A DNA stretch of 64,000 bases. It comes from Williamsia maris (GTDB lineage Bacteria > Actinomycetota > Actinomycetes > Mycobacteriales > Mycobacteriaceae). Where the stretch lies: positions 744,001-808,000 of the forward strand of contig NZ_JAMTCJ010000001.1 of the NCBI RefSeq assembly GCF_024171815.1. The letters are read 5' to 3'. The notes beneath the pieces were generated by a model. That model was not told the origin of the DNA. It was given only the letters and a program-made list of their open reading frames with translations, and made no database searches. Below are positions 1 to 9,010 of the stretch, one piece after another; within the stretch, counting starts at the first letter, position 1; each line of letters starts with the position of its first letter. A program made the position numbers and the translations under genes.

Positions 1-674
1 CCGAGCAGCGACGCACGGATGAAGTAGGTGCGGATGTCGGCGGGCACCGACAACGGCATCGGACGCAGCGGTTCGTCGCGATGTCGGGACCGGGTCTCGG
101 GAACCACCACCACGATGAGCGCCGCGACCACCATCAGGCCCAGGTGCACCCAGTAGCTCGTTCGGGTGGGTGCCGGGGCCACGGTGACGACGACGGCCGC
201 GAGGATCGGTCCCAGGCCGAGACCGCCGATGTTCGACATCGACGCGAACAGCGGGGCGCGCGCCGACAACCGGCCGCGCGCCATCTCGATGATGGCCACC
301 GACGCGGTCCCGACGAAGATGCCCGCCGACATCCCGGAGATCAGACGTCCCACCAGGAGCAGGGCGGTGTTGTCAGCCAGCAGGAACACCACGTCGCTCA
401 GTGCGGCGAACCCGATACCGGCGAACAACAGCGGACGCCGACCCAGCGCGTCGGACCACTTGCCGAACGCCAGCAGCGTCGCGAGGACACCGACCGCGTA
501 GGTCGCATAGATCACGGTGACGGTGAGCAGGGAGAAGTGCAGCTCACGCTCATAGGTGGCGTAGATCGAGGTGGGCATCGTCGTACCGACCATCACCAGA
601 GCCAGCACGAGCATGAGCCCGGCGGTCTGCGGAGCCCGCGTGCGGTCGGCTGGGGTCGATGTCGCGTCGGTCAT
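1..674 (-). CDS. MFS transporter, C-terminal part beyond window
   Basis: The product begins MTDATSTPADRT and has at least six hydrophobic segments in the visible ~224 residues. The loop between helices 2 and 3 carries the MFS signature (GKWSDALGRRPLLF), followed by RLISGMSAGIF in helix 4. This fixes the family as a 12-helix major facilitator; substrate unknown. The gene runs off the left edge, so the C-terminal half is missing. The ATG at 674 is the only sensible start, because hydrophobic sequence follows within 20 residues. It is divergent from the Eis-type acetyltransferase with an 82-bp shared promoter region. Confidence 0.8.
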   Translation of the reverse strand, partial: MTDATSTPADRTRAPQTAGLMLVLALVMVGTTMPTSIYATYERELHFSLLTVTVIYATYAVGVLATLLAFGKWSDALGRRPLLFAGIGFAALSDVVFLLADNTALLLVGRLISGMSAGIFVGTASVAIIEMARGRLSARAPLFASMSNIGGLGLGPILAAVVVTVAPAPTRTSYWVHLGLMVVAALIVVVVPETRSRHRDEPLRPMPLSVPADIRTYFIRASLL

Positions 675-756
675 GGTGTCTTCAAGGATGTCGGACCCCG
701 GGATATTTCGCGAGGCGAGCAACCGGCGGCCGACGCGATATGAAAACGTAAAGATC

Positions 757-1980
757 GTGACCGATTCCGATCTGACCATGCGCCGCGCGACCGACGAGGA
801 CTGGCCTGCCATCATCGCCGCAGATGCGCGCGCTTTCGCGTTCATCCATCCGCTCGACGACGAGGCCCAGGCCGACATCCGCAGCAAGCTGCGCGACTCC
901 GACGTGGTGGTGGTCTACGACGAGTCCGGATCAGCCGGTCCGGTGCTCGCCGGTGTGGCGATGTTCTATCGGATGACGCTCACCCTGCCCGGCGGCGTAC
1001 GGACCGAACTCCCCGGACTGTCCTGGGTGTCGGTGGCGGCCACACATCGGCGACGCGGGATCCTGCGCCTGATGATCACCGAGCTCTTCGAGCAGTGGGA
1101 GCGCGAACAGAGCGCGTTCTCCATCCTCACCGCCAGCGAGGCGACCATCTACGAACGCTTCGGTTACGGTCCCGCCTGCTTCGAGGAGCAGGTGAGCATC
1201 GACCTCGCCAAGGCCGAACTGCGCGAACCCACCCCCGCCTACTCCCCGGTGCACTTCGCCGACGAGCAGCAGATCCGCGACATGGTCCCCGACCTGCACG
1301 ACCGCTGGGCGTCGATGAGTCCCGGAGCGATCGTCCGCTCCCGGGTGTGGTGGAACATGATCTTCGCCGACCGCGAGATGCTGCGCGAGGGCCGCAGCGC
1401 GTTGCACTATCTGATCCATCCCGACGGCTACGCCAGCTACCGCATCCACCGCGACGAGCGGTCCGCGGTCGCCGAGGTCTCGGAGTTCATCGCGGTCACC
1501 GATCAGGCGCACACCGACCTGTGGCGCGTCCTGCTCGGACTCGACCTCATCCCCCGCATCACCGCGTCGATGCCCGTCGACGATCCGCTGCCGATGAAGC
1601 TGACCAACCTGCGCGCGCCGACGGTGACCGCGATCTCGGACTCGATGTGGTTGCGCATCCTCGACGTCCCCGCGGCGCTCGAGGCCCGCACGTACTCCGA
1701 GGACGTCGACGCGGTCCTCGAGATCACCGACACGTTCCGCGACAGCGGCGGTCGGTTCGCGTTCACCGTGCGCGACGGCGCGGCGACGGTGTCGGAGACC
1801 GAGGAACCGGCGACGGTCCGGATGGACATCTCGGTGTTGAGCAGCATCTACCTCGGCGGGTACCGCGCCACCGAGTTCGCCGCGGCCGACCGCCTCTGGG
1901 CGTCCGACCACACCACCCTGTGCGAGCTGGACCAGGCCTTCCTCACCGACCGGAAGCCGTTCTCCGGCACGTTCTTCTAG
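757..1980 (+). CDS. eis: Eis-family GNAT N-acetyltransferase
   Basis: The 407-residue product matches Eis of mycobacteria in length and architecture: an N-terminal GNAT domain (MRRATDEDWPAI onward), the acetyl-CoA loop around VAATHRRRGILRLMI (residues ~90-105), a second GNAT-like domain, and a C-terminal SCP2-like region ending in phenylalanine. In Eis the terminal carboxylate takes part in catalysis, and here the chain ends GTFF. Eis enzymes acetylate amines, including aminoglycosides and host or protein lysines; the native substrate here is unknown. I chose GTG 757 because it gives the family's usual length and sits just before the conserved LTMRRA start; ATG 778 is the alternative. The stop codon overlaps that of the convergent MFS gene by two bases. 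Confidence 0.8.
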   Translation: MTDSDLTMRRATDEDWPAIIAADARAFAFIHPLDDEAQADIRSKLRDSDVVVVYDESGSAGPVLAGVAMFYRMTLTLPGGVRTELPGLSWVSVAATHRRRGILRLMITELFEQWEREQSAFSILTASEATIYERFGYGPACFEEQVSIDLAKAELREPTPAYSPVHFADEQQIRDMVPDLHDRWASMSPGAIVRSRVWWNMIFADREMLREGRSALHYLIHPDGYASYRIHRDERSAVAEVSEFIAVTDQAHTDLWRVLLGLDLIPRITASMPVDDPLPMKLTNLRAPTVTAISDSMWLRILDVPAALEARTYSEDVDAVLEITDTFRDSGGRFAFTVRDGAATVSETEEPATVRMDISVLSSIYLGGYRATEFAAADRLWASDHTTLCELDQAFLTDRKPFSGTFF

Positions 1981-3251
1981 ACGCGCACGTCCTGGTGGAC
2001 GCCCACCTTGTGCAGCCCGATCCGACCGTGGTCGATCGTCGGGCGCAGGTGGTGCGCGCGCATCAACAGCGCGACACAGACCACCCCGGCGACCGCGGAC
2101 ACCGCCCCGCCGATCAACAGCGACGAGCGGGGTCCGTAGACGCCGGCCAGCCAGCCGAGCAGTGGGCTGCCCAGCGGGGTGCCGCCGAGGAAGCACAGCA
2201 TGTAGATGCCCATCACCCGTCCGCGCATCGACGAGTCGACCGACAGCTGCACGATGTTCATCGCGGTGGTGCTGAAGGTGATCACCGCCGCGCCGGCCGG
2301 GATGAGCATGACCGCCACCAACCAGAACGTGGGCATCAATCCCACGACCACCTCGAGTACACCGAATGCGGTTGCCGCCGCGAGGAAGTGACGTAGACGG
2401 GCGGGCGACCGGCGCCGCGCCGCGAGCGTCGCACCGGCGAGGGTGCCCACGGCGAGCATCGTCGAGAGCAGGCCGTAGCCGCCCGCCGATCCGGCGAAGG
2501 TGTTGCGGGTGATCAGCGCGAGGGACAGCGGGAAGTTCATCCCGAACGTCGCGACCACGAACACCGTGGAGAGCACCACCACCAGATGCGGATGTCCACG
2601 GACATAGGCGATCCCGCTGCGCACCGACCCACGGCCTGCGGGTTTGTCCGAGCGGATCAGGTCGCCGGGCCGCATCATCAGCAGGCCGATGATGACCGCG
2701 ACGAAGCTGACGACGTTGACCAGGAACACCGGTCCGGTGCCGATCAGGTTGATGAGAACACCGGCGATCGCGGGACCGATGATGCGGGCGAGGTTGAACG
2801 TCATCGAGTTCAGGGCAACGGCGTTCGGCAAATGTTCGGGGCCGACCATCTCGACGGCGAAGGACTGCCGGACCGGTGCGTCGATCGCCGAGATGGCCCC
2901 GAGCGCGAACGACAGGACGTACACCTGGCCCAGGGTGGCCAGGCCGAGGGTGTCCGACACCCCCAGGACGAGTGCACACACCGCCATGCCCACCTGGGTG
3001 CCCAGCAGGATGGTGCGTTTGTCGTACCGGTCGGCCAGTGCGCCCGCGGGCATCGACAGCACCGCCGTGGGACCGAACTGCAACGCCATGACGATGCCGA
3101 CGGCGAGACCGTTGCCGCCGGAGAGATGCAGCACCAACCAGTCCTGGGCGATCCGCTGCATCCACGTGCCAACAAGTGAGACGACCTGGCCACTGGCCCA
3201 GAGTCGATAGTTGCGCACCCCGAGCGAGGAGAACATCAGGGGCAACGGCAC
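1977..3251 (-). CDS. MFS transporter, EntS-like (MFS_3 family)
   Basis: The 424-residue protein opens with MFSSLGVRNYRLW, typical of the MFS_3/EntS efflux group, and has about 12 hydrophobic segments with the loop 2-3 signature AGALADRYDKRTILLG. The family exports small molecules such as siderophores or drugs; substrate unknown. The frame starts with a GTG at 3251; the ATG at 3236 begins the conserved MFSSL motif and is an alternative. It lies 93 bp downstream of a MarR gene on the same strand, so regulation by that MarR is the simplest reading. A GCAAT half-site like the one in the MarR operator lies just before the start. Confidence 0.85.
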   Translation of the reverse strand: MPLPLMFSSLGVRNYRLWASGQVVSLVGTWMQRIAQDWLVLHLSGGNGLAVGIVMALQFGPTAVLSMPAGALADRYDKRTILLGTQVGMAVCALVLGVSDTLGLATLGQVYVLSFALGAISAIDAPVRQSFAVEMVGPEHLPNAVALNSMTFNLARIIGPAIAGVLINLIGTGPVFLVNVVSFVAVIIGLLMMRPGDLIRSDKPAGRGSVRSGIAYVRGHPHLVVVLSTVFVVATFGMNFPLSLALITRNTFAGSAGGYGLLSTMLAVGTLAGATLAARRRSPARLRHFLAAATAFGVLEVVVGLMPTFWLVAVMLIPAGAAVITFSTTAMNIVQLSVDSSMRGRVMGIYMLCFLGGTPLGSPLLGWLAGVYGPRSSLLIGGAVSAVAGVVCVALLMRAHHLRPTIDHGRIGLHKVGVHQDVRV

Positions 3252-3344
3252 ACAGCAATGTTACCGCTGCTAAAAAGCGGATATTCCGGACGAGAGCCCC
3301 ACGAGCCGGATCAGACGCCGGTCACCGCGGGGTGCGGGAGTCGG

Positions 3345-3776
3345 TCAGTCGCTGCTGGAGACGAGCGTGGACATGATCTCCACGGCCTTGCGCAGCGTGG
3401 TCAGATCGGCGCCGTCGAGCTTGCCGAGTTCGCCGCGCAGCCATTCCTCACGGGCATTGGCCTCGTCGGTGATGACCTCGTTGCCCAGATCCGACAGCGT
3501 GACGATGACCTGACGACCGTCGGTCGGGTGCGGATCTCGCTTGACCATCCCCAGGTCGGCCAGCGACGCGATGACACGGGTCATCGACGGCGGTTGGACG
3601 CGCTCCTGGGCCGCCATGGCACCCGGCGTCATCGGTCCCTCGCGCTGCAGCGTCGAGAGTGCGGACAGCTGGGTCAGCGACACCGTCGACGATGCGCGTC
3701 GGCCACGGAGGTGCCGGGCCAGCCGTACCACGGCCAAAGCCAGGTCACTGGCCAGTTTGTCGTCTTTGGCGTTCAC
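3345..3776 (-). CDS. MarR-family transcriptional regulator (Rv0880-like)
   Basis: A 143-residue winged-helix regulator. The recognition helix and wing read PPSMTRVIASLADLGMV and KRDPHPTDGRQVIVTLS, the classic MarR pattern, and a C-terminal helix supports dimerisation. Length and neighbourhood match M. tuberculosis Rv0880. It starts at GTG 3776 with a TATTGT -10-like box 7 nt upstream and no Shine-Dalgarno sequence, so a leaderless mRNA is likely. A GCAAT-4-ATTGC palindrome lies 20 bp upstream. It precedes an MFS exporter on the same strand and probably controls both; the ligand is unknown. Confidence 0.85.
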   Translation of the reverse strand: MNAKDDKLASDLALAVVRLARHLRGRRASSTVSLTQLSALSTLQREGPMTPGAMAAQERVQPPSMTRVIASLADLGMVKRDPHPTDGRQVIVTLSDLGNEVITDEANAREEWLRGELGKLDGADLTTLRKAVEIMSTLVSSSD

Positions 3777-3795
3777 GTCGTCAACAATAGGTCAC

Positions 3796-3809
3796 GCAAT
3801 GTGTATTGC
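3796..3809. promoter_or_regulatory. Palindrome upstream of MarR gene, candidate operator
   Basis: Perfect inverted repeat GCAAT-GTGT-ATTGC. It is just upstream of the predicted -10 box (3784-3789) of the MarR gene. MarR proteins usually bind such short palindromes at their own promoter. A single GCAAT half-site recurs at about 3254-3258 before the MFS gene. Confidence 0.4.
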
Positions 3810-3860
3810 ACGCCGAACTAGCGATGTGGCGCGCTCACCGTCATGGTCACTCGCACTTGA

Positions 3861-5339
3861 TCAACCGTCCAGTAGCGACTCGATCGGCCCCTTCGCGAAA
3901 TACAGGACGAACAGGACGGCGACCACCCACAACAGCGGGTGGACCGATCGGATCCGGCCGCGCGCGGTCGCCAGGACCACCCAGGTGATGAAGCCGACGC
4001 CGATCCCGTTGGCGATCGAGTAGGTGAACGGCATGACGACGATGGTGAGGAAACACGGCAGCGCCACCTCGAAACGCGTCAGATCGATCGACCGGATCTG
4101 CGCGATCATCATGGCGCCCACCACGACCAGCGCCGGTGCGGCCGCCTCGAGGGGCACGACCGAGTACAGCGGCGTGAAGAACATCGCGACCAGGAACAGC
4201 AGGCCGGTGACGACGTTGGCGAGTCCGGTCCGGGCGCCCTCGGCGATACCCGAGGCCGATTCGACGAAGACGGTGTTCGACGACGAGGACGCGGCACCGC
4301 CGACGATCGCTCCCGCGCCCTCGACCACCAGCGCACGACCGACGTTGGGGAGATTGTCGTCCGGGTCGGTGAGACCGGCCTCCTTGCCGAGTCCGGTCAT
4401 CGTGCCCATGGCGTCGAAGAAGTTCGACAGCACCAGCGCGAACACCAGTACCGACGCCGACAGGACGCCGATGCGGACGAACGCGCCGAAGATGCTGACG
4501 TCGCCGACCAGGCTGAGGTCGGGCAGACCGCCGACGCTGCCCGGCCACTGCGGGATGTTGAGGCTCCAGCCGGAACGGTCGGTGGTCGACGGTCCGAGGT
4601 CGGCGAACGACTGCACGATCATCGCGATCGCGGTGGTGACGACGATGCCGATCAGCAGCCCGCCACGGACCTTGCGCACGACCAGGATTCCCATCAGCAG
4701 CACACCGATGACGAAGATCAGGGCGGGCAGGGTGGTGATCGAGTTGCCGACGCCGAGGCCCACCGGGACGGTCGTGTCGGCGGCGTCCGGGACCCGGGTG
4801 ACGAAACCGGAGTCGACCAGGCCGATGAACGCGATGAAGCAGCCGATGCCCGCGGCGATGGCCGCCTTGAGTTCCGGGGGAATGGCCGTGAAGACCCGTG
4901 TACGTAGGCCGGTGACAGCGAGCAGCACGATGATGATGCCGTCGATCACGACCAGACCCATCGCCTCCGGCCAGGTGACGTCGGGGACGATCGTCACCGC
5001 CAGCAGGCTGTTGATGCCCAGGCCGGTCGCGATCGCGAACGGGTAGTTGGCCACCACACCGAACAGGATCGACATCACTCCGGCCACCAGCGCCGTCACC
5101 GCGGCCACGGCGGCGATCGGCAGGATGTTGCCCAGCACGTCGGCGTTGCGATTGCTGCCCGCGACGCCGCCGATGATGATCGGGTTGAGCACCACGATGT
5201 AGGCCATCGTGAAGAACGTGACCAGTCCGCCGCGCATCTCGCGGCCGAACGTCGACTCCCGTTCGGTGATCTTGAAATATCGGTCGATGCGTCCCGTCAC
5301 GGCGGTGGGGACGGCGACGGTGCGATCACTCAGCGACAC
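3861..5339 (-). CDS. NCS2-family permease, adenine/guanine/hypoxanthine (AzgA/GhxP-like)
   Basis: A 492-residue polytopic membrane protein. The N-terminus (RIDRYFKITERESTFGREM, then GGLVTFFTMAYIVVLNP) is diagnostic of the AzgA-like branch of NCS2 nucleobase:cation symporters, and the SNTVFVESASGIAEGARTGL stretch matches the substrate-site region of helix 10. The expected role is proton-coupled purine base uptake at the inner membrane. It starts at GTG 5339, with GAGAGAGG upstream as a distant ribosome site. It is a single gene divergent from DUF2530. Exact base specificity cannot be read from the sequence. Confidence 0.88.
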   Translation of the reverse strand: MSLSDRTVAVPTAVTGRIDRYFKITERESTFGREMRGGLVTFFTMAYIVVLNPIIIGGVAGSNRNADVLGNILPIAAVAAVTALVAGVMSILFGVVANYPFAIATGLGINSLLAVTIVPDVTWPEAMGLVVIDGIIIVLLAVTGLRTRVFTAIPPELKAAIAAGIGCFIAFIGLVDSGFVTRVPDAADTTVPVGLGVGNSITTLPALIFVIGVLLMGILVVRKVRGGLLIGIVVTTAIAMIVQSFADLGPSTTDRSGWSLNIPQWPGSVGGLPDLSLVGDVSIFGAFVRIGVLSASVLVFALVLSNFFDAMGTMTGLGKEAGLTDPDDNLPNVGRALVVEGAGAIVGGAASSSSNTVFVESASGIAEGARTGLANVVTGLLFLVAMFFTPLYSVVPLEAAAPALVVVGAMMIAQIRSIDLTRFEVALPCFLTIVVMPFTYSIANGIGVGFITWVVLATARGRIRSVHPLLWVVAVLFVLYFAKGPIESLLDG

Positions 5340-5406
5340 GGGCGCAAACCTCTCTCGATGGGCTCGATCATTGTCCGGTGTGCGCCGGTGACCTTACCCT
5401 GGGCGC

Positions 5407-5685
5407 ATGACCACTCCCCCGGATCCGGCCTCCAGTGGGCCTGCGCCCGCGGCCCTGCCCGCGTTACCGGCGTGGCTCGGTTCACCTCAGGTGGTGATCT
5501 ACATCGGGATGCCGCTCTGGCTGGTCGCCACGATCGTCGTCGGGATCACCGGCGTCGGCACCACCACCACGTTCGTAAGCTGCCTGATCGGGCTCGGTGT
5601 CGGACTGTTCGGCACGTCGATCTTTCTCGTCCAGCGACGCGCCAGTCGACGCGGCGACCGGTCGGCGCAGCAGGGCCTGGGCTGA
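5407..5685 (+). CDS. DUF2530 membrane protein (Rv0882-like)
   Basis: A 92-residue protein: a proline/alanine-rich N-terminus, two hydrophobic helices (about residues 30-48 and 55-73) and a basic C-terminal tail RRASRRGDRSAQQGLG. This is the actinobacterial DUF2530 pattern; function unknown. The ATG at 5407 has a TACCCT box 6 nt upstream (5395-5400), so a leaderless transcript is likely. The last 204 bp are antisense to the 3' end of the PAP2 gene on the other strand. Both frames look real, although only the DUF2530 frame is conserved in composition here. Confidence 0.75.
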   Translation: MTTPPDPASSGPAPAALPALPAWLGSPQVVIYIGMPLWLVATIVVGITGVGTTTTFVSCLIGLGVGLFGTSIFLVQRRASRRGDRSAQQGLG

Positions 5686-6219
5686 GCGCCTCTGCACCAT
5701 GACCGCGACCCCGATCCAGACGAGGGCGAACAACCAGCCACCGACGACGTCGGACGCCCAGTGCACTCCCAGGTACACACGCGACGCCCCGATGAGCAGT
5801 GACGCCGCGGGCGCGATCCACAGGATCGCGCGATGGCGGCGGACCCATGGTGCGCTCTGCCAGAGGGACACCACGATCAGGCCCAGCACGATGCCCGACA
5901 TCATCGCGTGGCCGGACGGGAACGCGTAGGTGTCGATGTCGACGAGGCGGTCGGCCTGCGGCGGCCGGTCCCGGGCGAACAGGTGCTTCAGGCCGACCAT
6001 GACGAGATAGCCGGTCGCGGAGCCGATCACGATGAGCCACGCCTGCGAGCGTCGATGCGCTCGGGCGAACAGCAGGCCCGCGACGATCGCGATGATCGTC
6101 ATGGCGAGGGTGTTTCCGACCGTGGTGATGACGTGGAACGGGGTGTCGAGCCAGTCGAGGCGGTGGTCGACCACCCAGTCGGTGATGTCGTGGTCGATCT
6201 CCAGTGCGGGGAACTGCAT
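5482..6219 (-). CDS. PAP2-family phosphatase, membrane
   Basis: A 245-residue protein with the three PAP2 signatures in order: KHLFARDRP (motif 1), PSGH (motif 2) and SRVYLGVHWASDV (motif 3, catalytic His and Asp). Five to six helices surround the active site, which faces outside. Family members remove phosphate from lipid phosphates or polyprenyl diphosphates. ATG 6219 (MQFPALEID) is chosen as it directly precedes the domain; it lies 11 bp after the stop of the Hsp90-like gene, suggesting one operon. The last ~65 residues are acidic and basic low-complexity sequence read antisense to DUF2530 and may just be a read-through tail. Confidence 0.8.
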   Translation of the reverse strand: MQFPALEIDHDITDWVVDHRLDWLDTPFHVITTVGNTLAMTIIAIVAGLLFARAHRRSQAWLIVIGSATGYLVMVGLKHLFARDRPPQADRLVDIDTYAFPSGHAMMSGIVLGLIVVSLWQSAPWVRRHRAILWIAPAASLLIGASRVYLGVHWASDVVGGWLFALVWIGVAVMVQRRSAQALLRRPVAASTGASLDEKDRRAEQSDTEPDQAAYERGGGADAGDPDDDRGDQPERHPDVDHHLR

Positions 6220-6230
6220 TCTGCTGGTGC

Positions 6231-8999
6231 CTAGGCCTTCGGTGTCGTCGGGGCGGGGGCGGGTGCGACGAGATGGTGGATCCCGGTGTCGTCGACCCAC
6301 CAGTCGACGTCCACGACGTCACGTCGCTCACCGCGGCGCACCTCGATCCGCAGCCGGTCGTGGATCATCACCGCGCCCGAGGCGGCGGGCACACCCCGGG
6401 TGATCGCGTCGGCGAGCGCGGTGGGCGAATCGCGCCACGTGCTCGATCGCGCGTCGTGGTCGACGATCTCGGTGTGCAGTTCCTCGCTCGCGGTGGGGAT
6501 GTCGAGGACCGTCGCCAGGCCGGCGGCGATGTCGGAGTCGATCGGCGGGGCGCAGATGACGGTCTCGGCCGGGTCGAGCACCTGCATCAGCCACGGGCGG
6601 TCGAGGACGAGCGCGGTGTCGGAGGTCGTGCCGGCCAGGGTGCGGACCGCGGTCGGTGCGTCGAGCCGGTCGAGGTCGATGATCCGCCGTCGGTGCGCGA
6701 GCACCAGCGCCGAATGCGCCTGGGCGGCAATGCCGGGCGCGATGACACGATCGGGGTCACCGAGGTGGCGCAACACGATCGCGGCGTGGTCGTCGGACTC
6801 GATCGTCGGTCCGGCCAGTGCGCCGGCGAATTTGTCGGCGTCGGGATGGTCGATCGGGTCGAGCAACCCGGACAGGTCGACATCGTCGGGAGCCCGGAGA
6901 TGTCCGAGTGGTCGGCCGTCGATCTCGGCGAACGTCCGCAGCCACCAGGCGGTGTAGCCGGTGCGATCGGCCAGCGTGGCGGCGATCGCCGGGTCGTCGA
7001 CCAGCAGACTCAGCGCGCGACGCCAGCGGTCCGGGTCGACGAGGTCGAGGTCACGGACGGCGGCCATCTGCTGCGGCTCGGTGTCGAGTGAGTCCCACCA
7101 CCGGCTCTCGTCGGGCAGGTCGTGGTCGGGGCCGGCCGGGAGCTCGTCGGTGATCAGCGTGAAACCCCATCCGATCCCGATGCGGCGCAACACCTCCGGT
7201 CCGTGACGGTGGACCGTGGCCGCGTCGACGATGCCGAACGGCGAGTCGGTCGCGAGTACCGACGCGACCGGACTGTCCGGGAGCAGCAGCTCGTCCGCGG
7301 GCCGCAGCTCGTCGTCGGTGTCGGGGACGAGGAGCCCGCCGAGCCAGTCCGGTACCGGTGCGTGCGGGTCGGTCGCGAGCAGCGCCAGCACCTCCTCGGT
7401 CACCGCATCGTCGTCGGCGGTGTCGATGGCGGCGCGCAGAGCCGGGTCGTCGACGATCTCGCCGACGGTCATCCGCCGGGCGCCGAGCCGTTCCAGCAAC
7501 GGATGCGCGGCGTCGGGGTGCACGGTCGGCAGCCACGAGATCGCCACGCCCGGTACGTCGTCCGAGGTCCACTCGTGGCGGTCGGCGATCACCAGACCGC
7601 GGGCGCCGATGGACACCCGCCCGTCCGAGCGGGGGACCGGGATCGCGCCGATCTCCCCGGCGGTTCGGTCGTCGACGATGAGCGGGGTGAGCGCGTCGTA
7701 GAGCGAACTCCACCACGACGGTTCGCGCGTCATCCCGGTGAGGCGCTCGACGACATCGGCCAGGGTGATCTGCTCCACGTGCAGCGATCGCAGTGCCGGC
7801 AATGATGCGTTGTCGGACAACGCCGGGTGCACCAATCCGTCGAGTACGTCGGCGAGCAACGTGCCCAGGCCCTCGGTGAGACCGGCCAGGACCACGGCCC
7901 GGTCGGGTTGTGCCAGAGCATCATCCGCGGTGGGCAACCACCGGGACCCGATGAGGTCGTCCAGCACGGCAGTGCGCAACGCGTCGTCGACCCGGCCCGC
8001 TGCGAAACCCGGTGTCGGCACGACGGCAAGACGCTCGACGGGGTCCAGGGCCAGGGCCAGATGATGGTATCCCGTTGCGACACGGCCGATGTCGGCCTCG
8101 GGGTGCAGACCGCGTCGGTCGGGGGTGAGCGCTACGTCGGCGATGCACAGTGCCGGCAGGGTCAGCTCGACGTCGGTGCGGGTAGGGGCGTGCAGCACCT
8201 CGCCGCGCACCGGGCGGGGGCGGTTCGGGCTTCCGGGCATCAGCCATCGCGCGTGGGGTGCGGAGACCTGGACCCACGACCGGTCTCCGACGGAGACGGT
8301 GTCGACACCGTCTGTGGTGGTGATCGTCCGCTCGAGGCGTCGGCCACCGCAGGTGATCGTCCGCAGCGCGGTCAGTTCGAGCAGCAGGGTCTCGATCTGT
8401 GCGTCCATGTCGGCGACGAGGTCGGCCGCGTCGAGACCGGGCCGGAGTCCGATGACGACCTCGGTGTCGAAACCTGCTGCGGGAGGGATCGGATCGGGCC
8501 AGGGAAGGCGGAGCATCGGTACGCGGTCGTCGGCCGGGATGCCGGTGTCGGCGAGCGCCTCGGCGGTCCGTCGCGTCCCGAACACCACCCCGCCGTAGGC
8601 GGAGCGGATGGCGACCTCGACACCGACCGCGGCGACCGCGCTGAACCCGACCCCGAATCGACCCACCGACGCGTGCGCAGACGGGTCCGGGCCGGGCGTT
8701 TTCGCCGACACCCGCAGCGCGGCGAGCGCAGAAACGCCCGACGCATTCAGCGGCGCACCGGTGTTCGCGATGTGCAGGAGGTTGTCGGGCGTGGCCCAGA
8801 TGGAGAGCTCGCCGTCATCGTCGACGGCCGCGTCGGCGGCGTTGGCCGCGAGCTCGGTGAGGAGTCGGTCGCGGTAACCGATCTCGACGAGATCGGACTC
8901 GGAGGCCGCGTCCTCGGCGAGACGGGTGGCCGAGAGGCGCCAGGACTCGAGAACCCCGTATCGGATCGTGGCGGTGTCGAACGGATCGAGCTCGGCCAC
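6231..8999 (-). CDS. Large Hsp90/sacsin-type GHKL ATPase
   Basis: A 922-residue protein. The N-terminal ~200 residues form a Bergerat-fold ATPase: N-box ELAANAADAA (catalytic Glu/Asn), HIANTGAPL in place of the usual DNGxG box, and the lid glycine motif GRFGVGFSAV. The rest has no domain I recognise and is rich in Asp and Ala. Family members are annotated as Hsp90-like or sacsin-like; no client is known. The Asp of the DxGxG motif is not at its usual place (Ala-Asn-Thr-Gly), so ATP binding may be altered. It starts at GTG 8999, 11 bp after the DUF3027 stop, and is followed 11 bp later by the PAP2 gene. Confidence 0.75.
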   Translation of the reverse strand: MAELDPFDTATIRYGVLESWRLSATRLAEDAASESDLVEIGYRDRLLTELAANAADAAVDDDGELSIWATPDNLLHIANTGAPLNASGVSALAALRVSAKTPGPDPSAHASVGRFGVGFSAVAAVGVEVAIRSAYGGVVFGTRRTAEALADTGIPADDRVPMLRLPWPDPIPPAAGFDTEVVIGLRPGLDAADLVADMDAQIETLLLELTALRTITCGGRRLERTITTTDGVDTVSVGDRSWVQVSAPHARWLMPGSPNRPRPVRGEVLHAPTRTDVELTLPALCIADVALTPDRRGLHPEADIGRVATGYHHLALALDPVERLAVVPTPGFAAGRVDDALRTAVLDDLIGSRWLPTADDALAQPDRAVVLAGLTEGLGTLLADVLDGLVHPALSDNASLPALRSLHVEQITLADVVERLTGMTREPSWWSSLYDALTPLIVDDRTAGEIGAIPVPRSDGRVSIGARGLVIADRHEWTSDDVPGVAISWLPTVHPDAAHPLLERLGARRMTVGEIVDDPALRAAIDTADDDAVTEEVLALLATDPHAPVPDWLGGLLVPDTDDELRPADELLLPDSPVASVLATDSPFGIVDAATVHRHGPEVLRRIGIGWGFTLITDELPAGPDHDLPDESRWWDSLDTEPQQMAAVRDLDLVDPDRWRRALSLLVDDPAIAATLADRTGYTAWWLRTFAEIDGRPLGHLRAPDDVDLSGLLDPIDHPDADKFAGALAGPTIESDDHAAIVLRHLGDPDRVIAPGIAAQAHSALVLAHRRRIIDLDRLDAPTAVRTLAGTTSDTALVLDRPWLMQVLDPAETVICAPPIDSDIAAGLATVLDIPTASEELHTEIVDHDARSSTWRDSPTALADAITRGVPAASGAVMIHDRLRIEVRRGERRDVVDVDWWVDDTGIHHLVAPAPAPTTPKA

Positions 9000-9010
9000 G
9001 TCGGAGGTGG

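Noticed and set aside
81-743. A 220-codon plus-strand frame at the left edge
   Set aside because: It is antisense to the truncated MFS gene, whose helices and signature motif are clear.
931-3258. A 775-codon open frame on the minus strand
   Set aside because: It runs antisense through the Eis gene and out of frame through the MFS gene; composition is Arg/Gly/Asp-rich without any domain, as expected from GC-rich third-position bias.
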